Of a DNA stretch of 64,000 nt, positions 25,301 to 36,675 are shown in pieces. Positions within the stretch are counted from its first letter, which is position 1; each line of letters opens with the position of its first letter. Position numbers and translations under genes: made by a program. The DNA lies in contig CP136068.1 in assembly GCA_032622095.1 (NCBI GenBank), positions 130,023,989 to 130,087,988 of the forward strand, written 5' to 3'. Below the pieces are notes generated by a model. It was not told where the DNA came from. It saw only the letters and a list, made by a program, of their open reading frames with translations, and did no database searches. This stretch comes from Siphonodentalium dalli. Taxonomy: Eukaryota > Mollusca > Scaphopoda > Gadilida > Siphonodentaliidae.

Positions 25301-25493
25301 ACACACTCGATATTCGTTATGGAATTTTGCATATCTAAAACACGTGGAAGCCATACAAATAGTAACATAATATGCATAGTTGTATTATGAATAAGGAATC
25401 GACGACGTGATCTTCACATATATGTATGTCTGCATGTTCACACATACAGACGCACACACATATAAGCACCACGATCGCCAAATATTTGAATAG
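25301..25493 (-). other. Probable 3' flank of the LINE
   Basis: This lies downstream of the LINE stop. No poly-A or clear tail is identified, so the 3' boundary is undetermined. Confidence 0.3.
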
Positions 25494-26897
25494 TTATTTA
25501 TATTGTTTCAATCCGATTTTTATAAAGTTTGAAAGTTTGTTTAGCTTCATTGTGTCAGAAGAATTTAATAAGCCATAAAAAGACTCTCGCGATGGATTTT
25601 TCCAGATCGATTCGTCAATATATTTCATGCGGTATTCACGTAAATTTGGACAAACTATTACAAAATTATATTCATCGCACATGATGGCGCCACATAACTG
25701 ACATGAGCCAATTCCAGATATCCCTTTCTTTTGGTTCTTAGATTTTGCCCACTTCATAGTTTCAACGCGTAATCTATGATTTGATGTACGAATTATCTGT
25801 AGCGAGATAATTGAATTAAAGGGACATTCAACATAAAAACGACTAAGCGAAGGACATTTTTTCAGGTTACGATAAAATTCTCCTCGTGACGATTGAGAAA
25901 CTTCATTATTCCACTGGAGAAAAAAATTGCCAAGTAGTTTTTGTGTGCATATATTGAAGTTTAGAATTCGAAACGGGTAACTGTGTTTTCCAGTTGTCTT
26001 CGCAATCCGCACGCACAAAAATGTCTTCAATGTGATCAAGGTATCGTATTCTTTTGCCACCGCCTTTCATAGCTAAAATTAACTTGTACAATATGAAGGG
26101 GTGATTACTTTTTTTTTTCGTCATTAGGCGGCTCCAAAATGAGGTCATTCTTTTGTCAATTTCAACACGCAATGGCCAACTTCCAAGCTCACCATAAACC
26201 ATATAATTTGGAGTACTCATTTTCATGTTCGTTAGGAGCTTACAGAATTTGAGATGGACAGCCTCGATATCGCGAGTATTCTCAAAGCCCCATAATTCAC
26301 ATCCATATAACAGAATGGGTTGTATGAGGTAATCAAAAAGTTTTAATGCTAAGTCTGCAGATAGGTGAAGATTTCTCACCTTGGACAGGAGTCCGTACAT
26401 AGCTTTTGTCGATTTCATTTTTATCGACTTGATTGCCCGACAGAATCGTCCGTTATAAAATAATTCAATGCCTAAATAAGGAAACTGTTCGACTATATCT
26501 AATTTATCACCACAAAGCATGAAATTTGGGGGAGAACTCAATTTCTTGTTGGTGAAGATCATTACCTTAGTTTTTTGAGTGTTAATTTTGAGCTCCCAAG
26601 ACTCTGAATAGTCAGAGAAGGCATCTAAAATTCGTTGCATCTCATAAGGATTGTCCGCAAACAAAACAGTATCATCTGCATATAAGATGCACCATAGTTT
26701 GAGATAAATCTCTAACTCATGGAAAACTCGATCGTTAAGATAGTTTAACCCCTCGGTAACGCAATTTTCTAGAAAATCTTCCAGATCATTTAAGTAAATA
26801 GAGAACAGGAGAGGGGATAGGTTCCCATCTTGTTTTACCCCTACGTTACTTACAAAATAATCTGACAACCGACCGTAATAGTACGATATCGGGTCAC
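25494..26897 (-). pseudogene. CR1/L2-like LINE reverse transcriptase, 5'-truncated and frameshifted
   Basis: The first frame (26897 down to about 26050) holds late reverse-transcriptase motifs in order: VKQDGNLSPLLFSIYLNDL, the catalytic CILYADDTVLFAD, WELKINTQKTKVMIF, FPYLGIELFYNGRFCRA and LLYGCELWGF. It breaks after about NHPFILYKLILAMKGGG, where a frameshift moves coding into the second frame (to 25494). That frame ends with a cysteine motif CQLCGAIMCDEY...CPNLREYR; the usual His after DEY is Asn here. The N-terminal RT half and the endonuclease are absent. The first about 15 codons of the open frame (26906-26943) are flanking 10-bp repeats, so the true insertion edge is near 26897. Clade assignment is from motif style only. 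Confidence 0.85.
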
Positions 26898-27315
26898 TAT
26901 GAATACCGAACACAACCGAACACAACCGGACACAACCGAACACAAGTCAAAATAAGGGTTAAAAGACGGAAATATATGGAATAAAGTTTATAATGATGTG
27001 TGTGTGTATGTAAGCTAGTGATATGTGAAGTTGGATGCAATTTGGCCGATTAAAAGTTACGTTCATGAAAGTTTTATGTAATCTCACGCCGAGTCAGAGT
27101 CCGGCGTGATGGCGGCTAGCTCTATGGATACCGAACACAAGTTCAAATAAGGCGTATATAAGGGAAATATATGAAATAAAGTTTATAATGATATGTGTGT
27201 ATATGTAAGTTAGTGATATGTGAAGTTTGATGCAATTTGGCCGATTGACAGTTGCGTTATATGTAGGTTTATGTACAATATTAGCTGCCGGCACGCAAAC
27301 GAGAGTTCGGCAAGA
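26898..27315. repeat. Tandem duplication of about 200 bp with a 10-bp expansion
   Basis: Two copies start ctatg[a/g]ataccgaacacaa (26898 and 27122) and share tcaaaataagg, atgaaataaagtttataatg, gtaagttagtgatatgtgaa and gcaatttggccgatt. In the first copy the word ccgaacacaa is expanded to four units (26906-26945). The LINE abuts the start of copy 1. Confidence 0.8.
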
Positions 27316-27502
27316 TGGAGGCTGGGTCATTCTCCCAAAAGCGTATATATTGTGTTCATTTCATTTTTCAGAATTGCTGCTTTGTGTACAATGGACAAAA
27401 GTTCTGTTTTTATGAAAGGGGAGTCTGTTGTAAAACATAAAATGATCTAGCTCTATCTTCTATTTATGTATGCGTATTTATGAACCTTCAAACCAACCAG
27501 AA
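27316..27502. other. Unassigned spacer
   Basis: Small plus frames (27220-27450) overlap the duplication. No motif is recognised. Confidence 0.3.
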
Positions 27503-28077
27503 GTCAGTGGTGTTACCTGTGCAAACAATGAACATTAAAGTTAGCAACACCAAACAGACAACAAAGCGCGGATTGTGTCTGTTGATATTACACCCGAAGT
27601 TATTCTTCTATACTCAATATTCATATTAAAATATATAGACCTCACAGCGGGTTCTGATTTTTGTGGCGGGATGAGTGACGGTGTTGTACAACGGAAAGTG
27701 GTCAGTGGTGGTACCAAAATCTAATTGGTATTTATGGTAATACAAAGCGGTTGAGAGTAGAATTACTGATCGTTGCTAAGTTCTGTTGCAGTCGTTTATG
27801 AAAGTCATGGGGGAGTTTTGAAATATCCCAGAAGGTTAAAGCGGACATAAACCATCAAAACAGGTTAAATTAAAAAATGTACCTTTTTCAGTCAGTGGTG
27901 TTAACTCCTGTATGCAGGCATGCTCTCACATTTTGCACACAAAAGCACCATACAATTGTCAAATGAGGAGTATAAATTAAAATTTGAGCAAACTAAACAA
28001 CCCTGGTAAAAAGCAAAGGGAGGTATATTTGATTGTTTGCTAAATGTCCGTGGTGTTACCTTGTCAGTGGTGTTACT
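27503..28077. repeat. Cluster of five gtcagtggtgttacc words
   Basis: The 15-mer or one- to two-base variants occur at 27503, 27701, 27891, 28046 and 28063, all in the same orientation and separated by otherwise dissimilar sequence. The spacing is irregular (198, 190, 155 and 17). This is not a simple tandem array; it could be a decayed about 190-bp repeat or a cluster of binding sites. Confidence 0.65.
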
Positions 28078-29719
28078 ATAGATGCAGCATAAACTTAATT
28101 GACATAATTTATAGCTTGAACATCTTAAATCTTAAGAAGTGTTTGCAGAAAAGGAATATGTTTGTTGTTTGTGGAAAACCTGGGTCATTTGATTCTCCTA
28201 ACACCAGGCCTTGCATTGCACAGTACATGGCTTGTGCTCATGTCAAACAGATAGAAAAATGCTACATGGGTTAAATATTTGAGTAAATGGAATAGCAGGT
28301 TATGTCAACAAAAAATTGGTCTACTAATTGGACATATTAATATAACAATGTAGACATCGTTCACATGAAGGGTGTGAAGACGATTGATTGCCGATGCATG
28401 ATGCTATATTATATACCAATTGGGTTAACTTACTAGTTTGACTAGAATGATATCAAGTGTGTATGCCAGTGGCAAAAACCATCAAAGTAAATTATAAAAT
28501 ACCGACACAATTAAATAAAAGAAACGCGATCATTGGTTAGTCTTTGATTAACAATGTGTCAATGTGAACATGCCCTTAGCGACTGATCAACAGACTTCGG
28601 GAACATTTCAAAATGTCTATTGCGTTGAGAATGAGAAAGCTTGTTTTCCCAGTTAATTAATAAGGCATGTTAATAATCCATGTTTCCCCATTCATCAATC
28701 ATCATGTACGACAACATGTCAACATCGCAATCATGATCTCAGCGGGCCACGATTCCTCCACTTACGTCAGCTGTCATATACGATTGTATCATGGTTGTCT
28801 GAATGTTCACTTATAGGCAGATATTAATAAATAATATAAATGTATTTTAATTATTTATCACTCACTGATCAGAACTCGACAGAACTTTCACTGAAAGTTT
28901 CAGAATGCCTGTGCGTGCAGGTTGCCAGTGAACAGTCAGTGAGTGACAGCCTGTTGGAGTTTTTTTCATTTAGAAAAATGAATATGTAAGCATACTTCAC
29001 ATTGTTGAGAACTGAGTATAATTTAAGGAATAGTACTGCAGAAAGTGCAGTATACGTGTTATCGAACACGAAATTATGCGAATTTTTCCGGCAGAAATAG
29101 AAGGTCAAGGTTTCCGGTCGCAGGGAAAGGTAATTTCCGGACACATTTGTTCGATACCTTTACCGGATTCCGGCTTCCATACTAAGACTAAATAACTTTT
29201 GAAATTTGGATATATAGTTATTAGTTCCAACTACTAGCATAAAATAACATTACCAATTGATGATGAGTCGAGTGTAAATTCCAGGACTAACGCATTAGCC
29301 TACTGTTTCGTCGAATTTACCTTCAATCAACATTCTGTACGAAGTATCTAATTACGTTCTTCGTATGTTTGCATAAATATTCTCACCTTTACTAAAGATA
29401 TTCTTCTTGTATAACGGCTCAAATTCAGTGGTCTTGGTCCTTATTGGAGTCGAAACTGTGATCAACACCAACAAACCAATATGGCTTCCAAACTGAGACA
29501 ACGTGTAGAATGAGTGTTCAGTATCAGTGCGCATGTCAATAGTACTCGATACACATATATGTTCAAGTGTTTACACATATATGTGTAAATATAGAAAAAC
29601 ATACACAACATGTGTATACACATGTATACAATACTGTATAGATATTGGAGGTACACACCGTGTGTCCAGTGCTAATGGCATTCTACCTACACAGTAGTTT
29701 GCAGAGAGTATGCGTATAA
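28078..29719. other. Unassigned region
   Basis: No gene is recognised. Minus frames at 28869-29144 and 29352-29656 lack motifs. Short palindromic words (tacacatatatgtgta at about 29572) are typical of AT-rich DNA. Confidence 0.3.
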
Positions 29720-31142
29720 ATAAAGCAGAATATTGTGTTGTTATTAAACAATTAAGAGAATAATTCGTTTTCCCTATAAGATAAATCAAAACTACATTAA
29801 ATAAATGGATGTACAATTCAATATCAAACAAACTATTGTCTTGCTTGTAGCATATTTCTTTTTCGAAACATGTAAGTCTATACACTTGAATCTAAAAGCA
29901 AGTAAAATAGTTTTAGATGAACAAAAATATCCCGGAACCCTCAATGCTTCTTTAAACTCCTCGATACACATTTCTCATACCATGAAAGTCTATATTTGAC
30001 AATAACACACCACAAAGGGCATACAAGCACAACCAATAGGCATTGCTGTCATATATACCCAATTTTCTGAAACAGTTGGTGCGTCGGTGGTATTCATCAC
30101 CCGTGCCATCACCGCAAATATCACAGGTTTTGTTACAATTATCCACAGATTTAGATTTCCATCTTGTATATTCGACAGGCAGTTTTAGATTTGCGGTTCT
30201 AAATTTTAGCAAAATGTTTGCTAAGTGAGCCGGTAAGAAATTCAGATAGCGACCCATGCCCGGTCTCGTTTTAATACTCATATAAAAACGTGCTCTAGAT
30301 GAGTTTGCATTCTGCATTACAGTAAATTGTTCTGTCTTGTGTCGCTCAATAAGCTCTGATTTTATAGTTCTAATTTCAGCTTTTGTTAAACCTGACTGAT
30401 TTGTCCATGCTCTTTCCATGTTAAGTTCTTTCAGGGTGTTAGAAATAAAAATAGCCATGGGCTATTAAATGAGCCGTAAGAATTGTGGTCCAATTCTTTA
30501 ACAAGAACATATATATTTTTGGCAAGTTCTGAGCCCCCATGTGATAGTAGTTTGGACCAGTAGGATAGTGCTCTGCACTTTATCTCAATGGACAGAGTAT
30601 GTCTGCCAAATTCACCGTAAACCATATAATTTGGTGTACTTGTTTTCAAATATTCTATAATTTTGCAGTATTTAAGATGAAGCGATTCAATAATTTGAGT
30701 CCTTTCGTGACACCAAATTTCACTCCCATATAATAGGATGGGTACTGTCATACAGTCAAATAGTTTTAACATGATATCGATTGGAAGCTTGAGAGATCTC
30801 ACTTTGTTTAGTAATCTATACATTGCTCTTGTGCCAATAGTAACTATTTTTTTCAAATTTTGGCAAAATCTACCATTGTAAAAAAAGGTTACTCCCAAAT
30901 ATACAATTTTTTGGACTGTCTCGAGTTCTTGACCTCGATATCTGCACGTTGGAATTGGTTTGGGTAGTTTATTACTAAATAGTATGACTTTAGTTTTGTT
31001 TGTATTTACTTGCAACTTCCAAGCATCTGCATAATCTGCAAATGCTTGGAGAGAACGGTGCATATTTTCTTCTGTATCAGACATTAATACTGTGTCATCT
31101 GCATAAAGAATACAAAACAATTTTATGTAACATCCCACATCC
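29720..31142 (-). pseudogene. Second CR1/L2-like LINE, 5'-truncated and frameshifted
   Basis: From about 31142 the frame enters the RT at YIKLFCILYADDTVLMSD, then WKLQVNTNKTKVILFS, IVYLGVTFFYNGRFCQN, VPILLYGSEIWCHER and TSTPNYMVYGEFG. The last phrase is shared with the LINE at 26 kb. Coding shifts frame near 30450 and continues with ILLKFRTANLKLPVEYTRW and the cysteine motif CDICGDGTGDEYH. A further frame break follows, so the last about 40 codons are out of register. 29720-30000 is the 3' untranslated end, shared with 15.85-16.2 kb. The motifs before YADD are missing. It is clearly a different, diverged family from the 25.5-26.9 kb copy. Confidence 0.85.
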
Positions 31143-31824
31143 CAGAGAAACACTCATTTCATATCCTCTATATATGGGTCCGGCGGAAAGGGTCAATACG
31201 ACCTTAAATGACTAAAATATAAATTTAGTCGCACTGATTCTGATAGACGGGTACTATATGAATTCAAATTCTGCAATATTCCCATCAATTTGTCAAGCAG
31301 TTTGTGCGCCTAAGCAGTCGCAGCACTTTAGGTCTTGTGAGATATCGTCTGAGTTGATAGACATGCAAATAATTCACTGATTGGCTTGATGCACTGATGA
31401 CAGTTATTTTCTAGCCATTGATTGTCACATTAATATTTGAGACAGTTGCTCGCTCTTTTTCCATACACACGATGATCCAGGCTTTAGTTATATAGATCAG
31501 AACCAGTCAGGACAAGTTTATTTATTTCAGTTTTACATTTTTCGAAGCTCCTTTCCGAAGGGTGTCGTGTAGGAATGTTTTCACCCCACCGTCCCATATG
31601 CAACATGTCATAGGTTAATATCATCTCCACTGACGCCCATATGAGGCCCTTAAACGTTAAAGGAGGTCTATCTCTTCATGTAACAAGTTATATATTGATT
31701 CCTGGGTGTAAAATAATACATGTGAATCGAAGACCCCTGCCATTAAACGCTTCTATCAATTAATATGGATTATACATGTATTTCGAATAATTTATTGCAT
31801 AAACATGTGCGATCGTTTATCTAA
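31143..31824. other. Unassigned region
   Basis: No frames or repeats are recognised. Confidence 0.3.
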
Positions 31825-32498
31825 TGGCTGCGGACACACGTACCACAGTAGCGATGGCATAGTAGGTGTGACAATGTATTATGGTAGAGTTTGGTGACAA
31901 TTGGTCCGTCATAATTCTGTGCCATAGCTATCCATGTCGCCCGCCGATTTTCCGCACAATGAGTCGACTGGACCAATTAACCATTGCTTTTCACAAAGGT
32001 TGATCTCTATTCATCACGTTTTGCTAAATTGTATTCACGACGATATATATAATTGCACGATAGATCGTCCAGAATTGTGTTTGACCGTGGCCTGGTGATA
32101 ATTCCTCGTTGACTCACATATCATTATTGTGGTACTTTTTTTATGTGATCTCAGTGCATGCATGTTTATCTACTTATATTAATATCATTAGTTAGAACAA
32201 TCAAGGCTGTTGAGATGGGTTATTCATTAAGTTATCAAGTGGACTTGTGTCTTAGCATGCAAAATATAACACTACGTGTTGAGTAAAGATCAACATCGAC
32301 AAGGCATTCGGGTAGATACATCCTTGAGAGATTGGCCGTCTCTGGTAGAGCTTGGTAGACGCATTGTGCGAATGTGCAGAGGGCGACATGACTTGCTATG
32401 ACATATTAATTGTGACAACTAATTGTCACCAAACTCCACCATAATAGATTGTCACACCTACTATGCCATCGCTACTGTGGTACGTGTGTCCACAGCCA
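31825..32498. mobile_element. 674-bp TIR element (MITE-like)
   Basis: The ends are inverted repeats starting tggctg[c/t]ggacacacgta. The outer 80 bp match at about 95%, and weaker matching (catagc, catgtcgccc, cgcacaatg) extends the arms to about 150 bp. No target duplication is evident and no coding frame exists, so the superfamily is open. Confidence 0.8.
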
Positions 32499-32903
32499 AT
32501 GACCAGTAGTGGTTACTTTTAACATATACCACATTAAATTATTCCATATGTTGATATATGTTGTATTTATTATATGTGCAACTGCCCATTGTGTGTATTT
32601 TGCATTAAAATCTTATCTTATCTTATACCATCAATTGTATTGTGTACGTTTGTCATAACTAAACTTTAATTAGACTCATTAGCGCTATGGAATAAAACAA
32701 TACAAAAACTAAAACTGTGACATTTGACGTTTGGAACGTAGCAATGGAAGAACTCTAACAATCTGATATCGCCTGAACGGTGTATATATGGCCCACTTGA
32801 TCATCGAATTAGATAAGAAAATATTCGAAATAATAAATATGAAGTACTTGTGCATCTATTCCCTGACAATTCTTGAAAACTATCCTTTTTATAAATCCCA
32901 ACC
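32499..32903. other. Unassigned, with a retroposon-tail-like motif
   Basis: tgcattaaaatcttatcttatcttata at about 32603-32627 looks like the pentamer-repeat 3' tail of a non-LTR retroposon, but no body is recognised upstream. Confidence 0.3.
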
Positions 32904-32907
32904 TTAA

Positions 32908-33401
32908 AGGCACGTGATGCCTTAATTGTCGAAAATATTCATATTTGTTCCAAACACCGTAAACAGAAAAACATTAAAACGCATACAGTTTCGTTCATAT
33001 ATATCATGATCACCGCGTAAACAGCATGTTATCATAAATACCTACTATATTTTACCTAAACAAGAGCCTGATTGGGTTACAGAGGACAGCACAATGCTAC
33101 TGGCTAATCACACACAAATGGCATAAACGCTCTTTATTAGTTCCATATCAGGAATTCACCAAAAAAGAACGCTCTTTATGTTTACCATCATAATATAAAC
33201 AAACACCAGAAAAGTAACTTTTTATGCTTTTGTTTACATAAAAATGGTTAAACATATGAGAATAACATACTGTTTATGCGATATTTCTTATTTATATACG
33301 GACAAAGTCTGTCTACATTTTGATGTTCTTTGTGTTTGTGGCGGTTTTTGACGGGTGGAAATATTTTCACAGGATACCCACCGCCAAGGCCAACCGTACC
33401 T
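32908..33401. mobile_element. TTAA-flanked MITE, family 2, copy 2
   Basis: TTAA lies at 32904-32907 and 33402-33405. The left end is AGGCACGTGATGCC and the right end is GGCCAACCGTACCT, length 494 bp. It aligns along its full length with 23860-24343 with scattered substitutions and a small insertion (acagaaaaac at about 32965). Confidence 0.85.
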
Positions 33402-33714
33402 TTAATGCGTAACAATCACGAACCGTGATGTCACAAATTTGCATTATTATTTATTTTAATTTGCAATTAAAATGCGTTGAGCATAAATGGTGTTATGATG
33501 AGATAAAACCATTCTACGTATATGTAACGTTCCTATTGGTCCTTTTTTTTTAAAATAAACAAGCTTCATTCCCAGGGTTGGCGCTGGACCAAAATTTTCT
33601 CTTGCCAAAATTTTTGCCAAATGAATTGTTTTTTTGCCAAATGAATTGTTTTTTTGCCAAATTAAATCGAAGGTCAAATTGGGAAAAAAATAAGGAAAAT
33701 TAGCGTTTTTATCT
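33402..33714. repeat. Short tandem of about 22 bp (ttttgccaaatgaattgttt)
   Basis: Three successive units lie at about 33602-33668. The flanking DNA is unassigned. The repeat abuts the truncated 3' end of the hAT-type coding sequence. Confidence 0.6.
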
Positions 33715-34820
33715 TTATTCATATTCATCAAGCACAGACGTTACAATGTTGGTAATGTTTTCGGCATTGGCAGAATCCTGAAACTCGTGAATTCCCAGTA
33801 AAACACTCTTGTGTATAAAACGGCCCTCCGATTTCAACAGATATCTCCCAAAAACAACAACATTCTGGGATGAAGAAATGTCCGTAGATTCGTCTAACAT
33901 GATGCTGTAAACGGGTGATTGTCGAATTTCGTTGATGCAGTTTGTGTCGATCACAGAAACAATGGCGTCATGGAATTCAGCGACACTTTGGTGATGGGTG
34001 TACGTGGTATGTTTGTCGACTTTTAGTGCTCCCAAGTCGCTGTTACCCTGGTCGATGCACAGTTCGTTGAGGTCACATAATAGGCTGTTGGGTAGCTGAT
34101 GCTTTGCTATGAAGTAAGCATTTTTCATAGCAGCGACAACGGATTTCTCGGCTTTGACGACGGCAGTTTTGTGGACTTCTTTCATGTTTTTTGATTCGTT
34201 GATCATTTGTACGGCAATATTGTGAGAATTTATGCCTGAAAATAAATATATCCACATATACACACAATCATTGAAATAATTTTGATGAGCTAGAAGTATT
34301 TTTATATATATCATTTATTAAAAACATTATTAATTAATTTTATCTTAAACATTAACTATTTATCCTTGGAAAAATATCAAAGCGACTTCTGGGAACTAAT
34401 ACCTTAATATTGTTATGCCATTATCATATTACAATCTCATAAAAGCATACTTATTATTTTGACTATATCGGTATTGACGACAAATAGCCATAAAATATAT
34501 GCGGCATATGCCTGATTCACATTTGGCTGATTAACCTATTGTCTTACACTTGATGCTCATTAACCTTGACCGTCATAAATACAATGTCATCATAAATACG
34601 CATTGTGCAGTAGCCCAGACCAGACAGACAATGGGTGGGTTAGAGGATTAAATGTAAAATAATTACCTTTTGCTGTTTCGTGCAGAGTGACGTAATCTTT
34701 CTTCAGATTAAAACAGCCTGTGACGAACAAATTGCTTATACCTGCGTCGGTGCACACTTTACAAAACATACTAGTAGCTTTCTTCAATTGTGGGACTCCG
34801 TTGACGGAGAGAGGAATGAA
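33715..34820 (-). pseudogene. Two-exon DUF4371/hAT-type transposase-related fragment
   Basis: Exon A (about 34820 to 34667) carries a TTF-type zinc-finger-like motif (MFCKVCTDAGI, TGCFNLKKDYVTLHETAKG). It ends at donor AAAG|gtaatt. Exon B starts after tttcag at 34235 and reads in phase (codon G|GC): GINSHNIAVQMINESKN, later SIMLDESTDISSSQNVVVF, the signature of the DUF4371 region of hAT-like, ZNF862-related proteins. The frame ends at TAA (33715-33717) inside this domain, before the remaining DUF4371 and C-terminal hAT dimerisation regions, so the fragment is truncated. Upstream of exon A the frame meets a TGA within a perfect palindrome. Whether this was a transposase or a domesticated relative cannot be told. 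Confidence 0.8.
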
Positions 34821-34856
34821 TCATTCCTCTCTCCGTCAACGGAGTCCTACAATTTA
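34784..34856. repeat. Perfect 55-bp palindrome
   Basis: 34793-34847 consists of two 27-base arms around a single A, with no mismatch (ggactccgttgacggagaga is the outer part of the left arm). One further mismatch extends it to about 73 bp. It lies across the 5' edge of the transposase exon and introduces the stop. Confidence 0.95.
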
Positions 34857-35086
34857 ACCAGCAAAATAACGGGACATTAACAGCCCCCACCAGGAGTGGG
34901 TTTACCGTTCTAAAACTTAAATGTTTAGTTTTCTAAACATCGAAGATTCCAACATAAAATGAACTGTCCCAACTGAACTATATGTGTTCAATTGAAGTTG
35001 AATAAATAGGTGGATAGCCAAACAATCCTAGTCCATAATGAACTTAAGTTTATAAATATAAATAATAAACGCTGGATTCAACCTGG

Positions 35087-35176
35087 TCATGGGATTTTGA
35101 CCGCGATAAAAATCCAGCAAACTCATTCAGGGTTCTTGCAATTTGTTGAATGTTTCTCGCAGTCAAAATCCCATGA
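35087..35176. repeat. Inverted repeat, 24-bp arms
   Basis: tcatgggattttgaccgcga at 35087 pairs with the reverse of tctcgcagtcaaaatcccatga ending at 35176 (about 21 of 24 bases). Secondary pairing of gctggatt and aatccagc lies nearby. 34857-35255 is otherwise unassigned. Confidence 0.6.
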
Positions 35177-35460
35177 ACACATTTAATCCGCCGCATTTTT
35201 GTTTTACATGAACACATTGGTTGTCCACCATTGTCATCAACTTATGGTACATAATTCTGATACCGCCATTGGCATTTCAATTATAAACACCAATGTTCTA
35301 ATCCAATTAGCATCACTAAATATTGAAAATAATAGAATATTAACATATTTTGATCACGTCGTTCAATTTTCCTGAAGAATTAAAATTTCACAAATTTTGT
35401 ACAGAAAAAGGAACTTTTATTCAAAATAACATAAACAAATACCAACATTTGTCTATAAAA

Positions 35461-35585
35461 TCAGAATGATCTTTTATTCCGAAAGTATATGTAGTCTAGA
35501 ACATTCTAGGGAATGTTATAAAATCAGAATGATCCTTTATTCCGAAAGAAGATGTAGTCTAGAACATTCTAGGGAATGTTATAAA
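35461..35585. repeat. 60-bp tandem pair containing tctagaacattctaggga
   Basis: Two head-to-tail units read tcagaatgatc[c/t]tttattc and tagtctagaacattctaggg. The pair recurs at 36969-37092 in duplication copy 2. The core agaacattctagggaatgtt is partly palindromic and faintly heat-shock-element-like, but its spacing does not fit. Confidence 0.8.
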
Positions 35586-36197
35586 GTTCAATACTATTGT
35601 TGTAGTATATTGTCGGTTTCTATCGATATACTTTTCATGAAATTTAAATGAATTATACACACATTTATTCCGAAATATTAGAATCATTTCCGTGACAACC
35701 AAATCAACGCCCAACCATATAAACCATCTAATCGGGTAGGACACATCAATATCTTCAAAATGACATATCACAGTCCATTTTATAGTGAGATGTTCTCAAC
35801 CAGCACTGCGATTCCAAAAATCACAATTTTCTTACTAAAAATCCCTAAAATTACCCCAAAACGGCGTTCCAACCACCATACGGACTCATATCTCCAATAG
35901 GAACGTTCAGCTGAGTTCACATATCGTCCTTATACCATTAAACCAGAATTGACTTAAAATGAAAATGAATGTTGAAAAATGCAGCCTTCCATTATTCGAT
36001 CGATGGCATTTACTGACAATACCGTCGATATGTGACAATAATTTTGGGGGGCAGTTTCCATGACAACCGCACCACTTTCAGATCCGATAGTAAGTCATAT
36101 CAATAAGCCTACATCATCACCTTTCCAAAGATACCAAATTTGTCCTTAAGTACGATGGGTATATTAAATATAATTTTTTGGGGTCTCTGCCGCTCAC

Positions 36198-36454
36198 CCA
36201 TAAATGCAAAACTATTCTTGTGTCGGCTTCCTCGTGTTTACAGTGTAATTCAGTGGCATCTCTGCGGTTCATAGCGTTCCCACAGGCCCGGTACTCATAA
36301 CACACATTTGCAAACCCAAACATCAAACAACATTCCCCTAGCACTTCAACATAAATATTCTTTGCCCACTCATCTGCCAAAAATGACAAAAATGACACTT
36401 TAAAAGTATCTGAGTTTATATTTTCAGCAAAAGTTTTCGGTTTGACTCTCTGAT
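36198..36454 (-). pseudogene. HEEADTR exon, copy 1 (257 bp)
   Basis: The exon starts after ggttccag and reads (phase 1) into QRVKPKTFAENI, FLSFLADEWAKNIYVEVL and finally HCKHEEADTRIVLHLW. It ends at a strong donor, TTATGG|gtgagc. The block at 40062 ends in phase 1 (AAT G|gtaacg), so joining gives VRN-D-QRVKPKTF, a natural continuation of the family after its PSIKDIERE segment. In relatives this region is followed by a DTD and a TGCD motif of PIN/XPG-nuclease type (recalled). Those are not found downstream here, so the nuclease-like core would be incomplete. Length 257 leaves remainder 2, so splicing in both duplicates would shift frame. Confidence 0.7.
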
Positions 36455-36675
36455 CTGGAACCGTAACGCGCGACTCATTACGCCACAAGGTGGTGTAAGC
36501 TGTTTTACAGTTTTTCATGTTCGAGTGGACGATCGATAATCCACTGGGCGAATGTATTATGGTTAGGTATTTTTCGTACTTGAGTATAAACCGTACCGAT
36601 AGAGTCACGATAGTCCGACAAAGATTAGCACATGTGTTTACGTCACCGGTGTAATTGTGGGGACATGTTTCTATT

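Noticed and set aside
24999-25377. Frames of 74-104 codons on both strands
   Set aside because: They are translations of the TA/CA microsatellite.
35493-35575. Heat-shock-element-like gaacattctagggaatgtt
   Set aside because: The spacing between the TTC and GAA blocks does not fit the element, and no promoter is nearby; it is treated as part of a tandem repeat.
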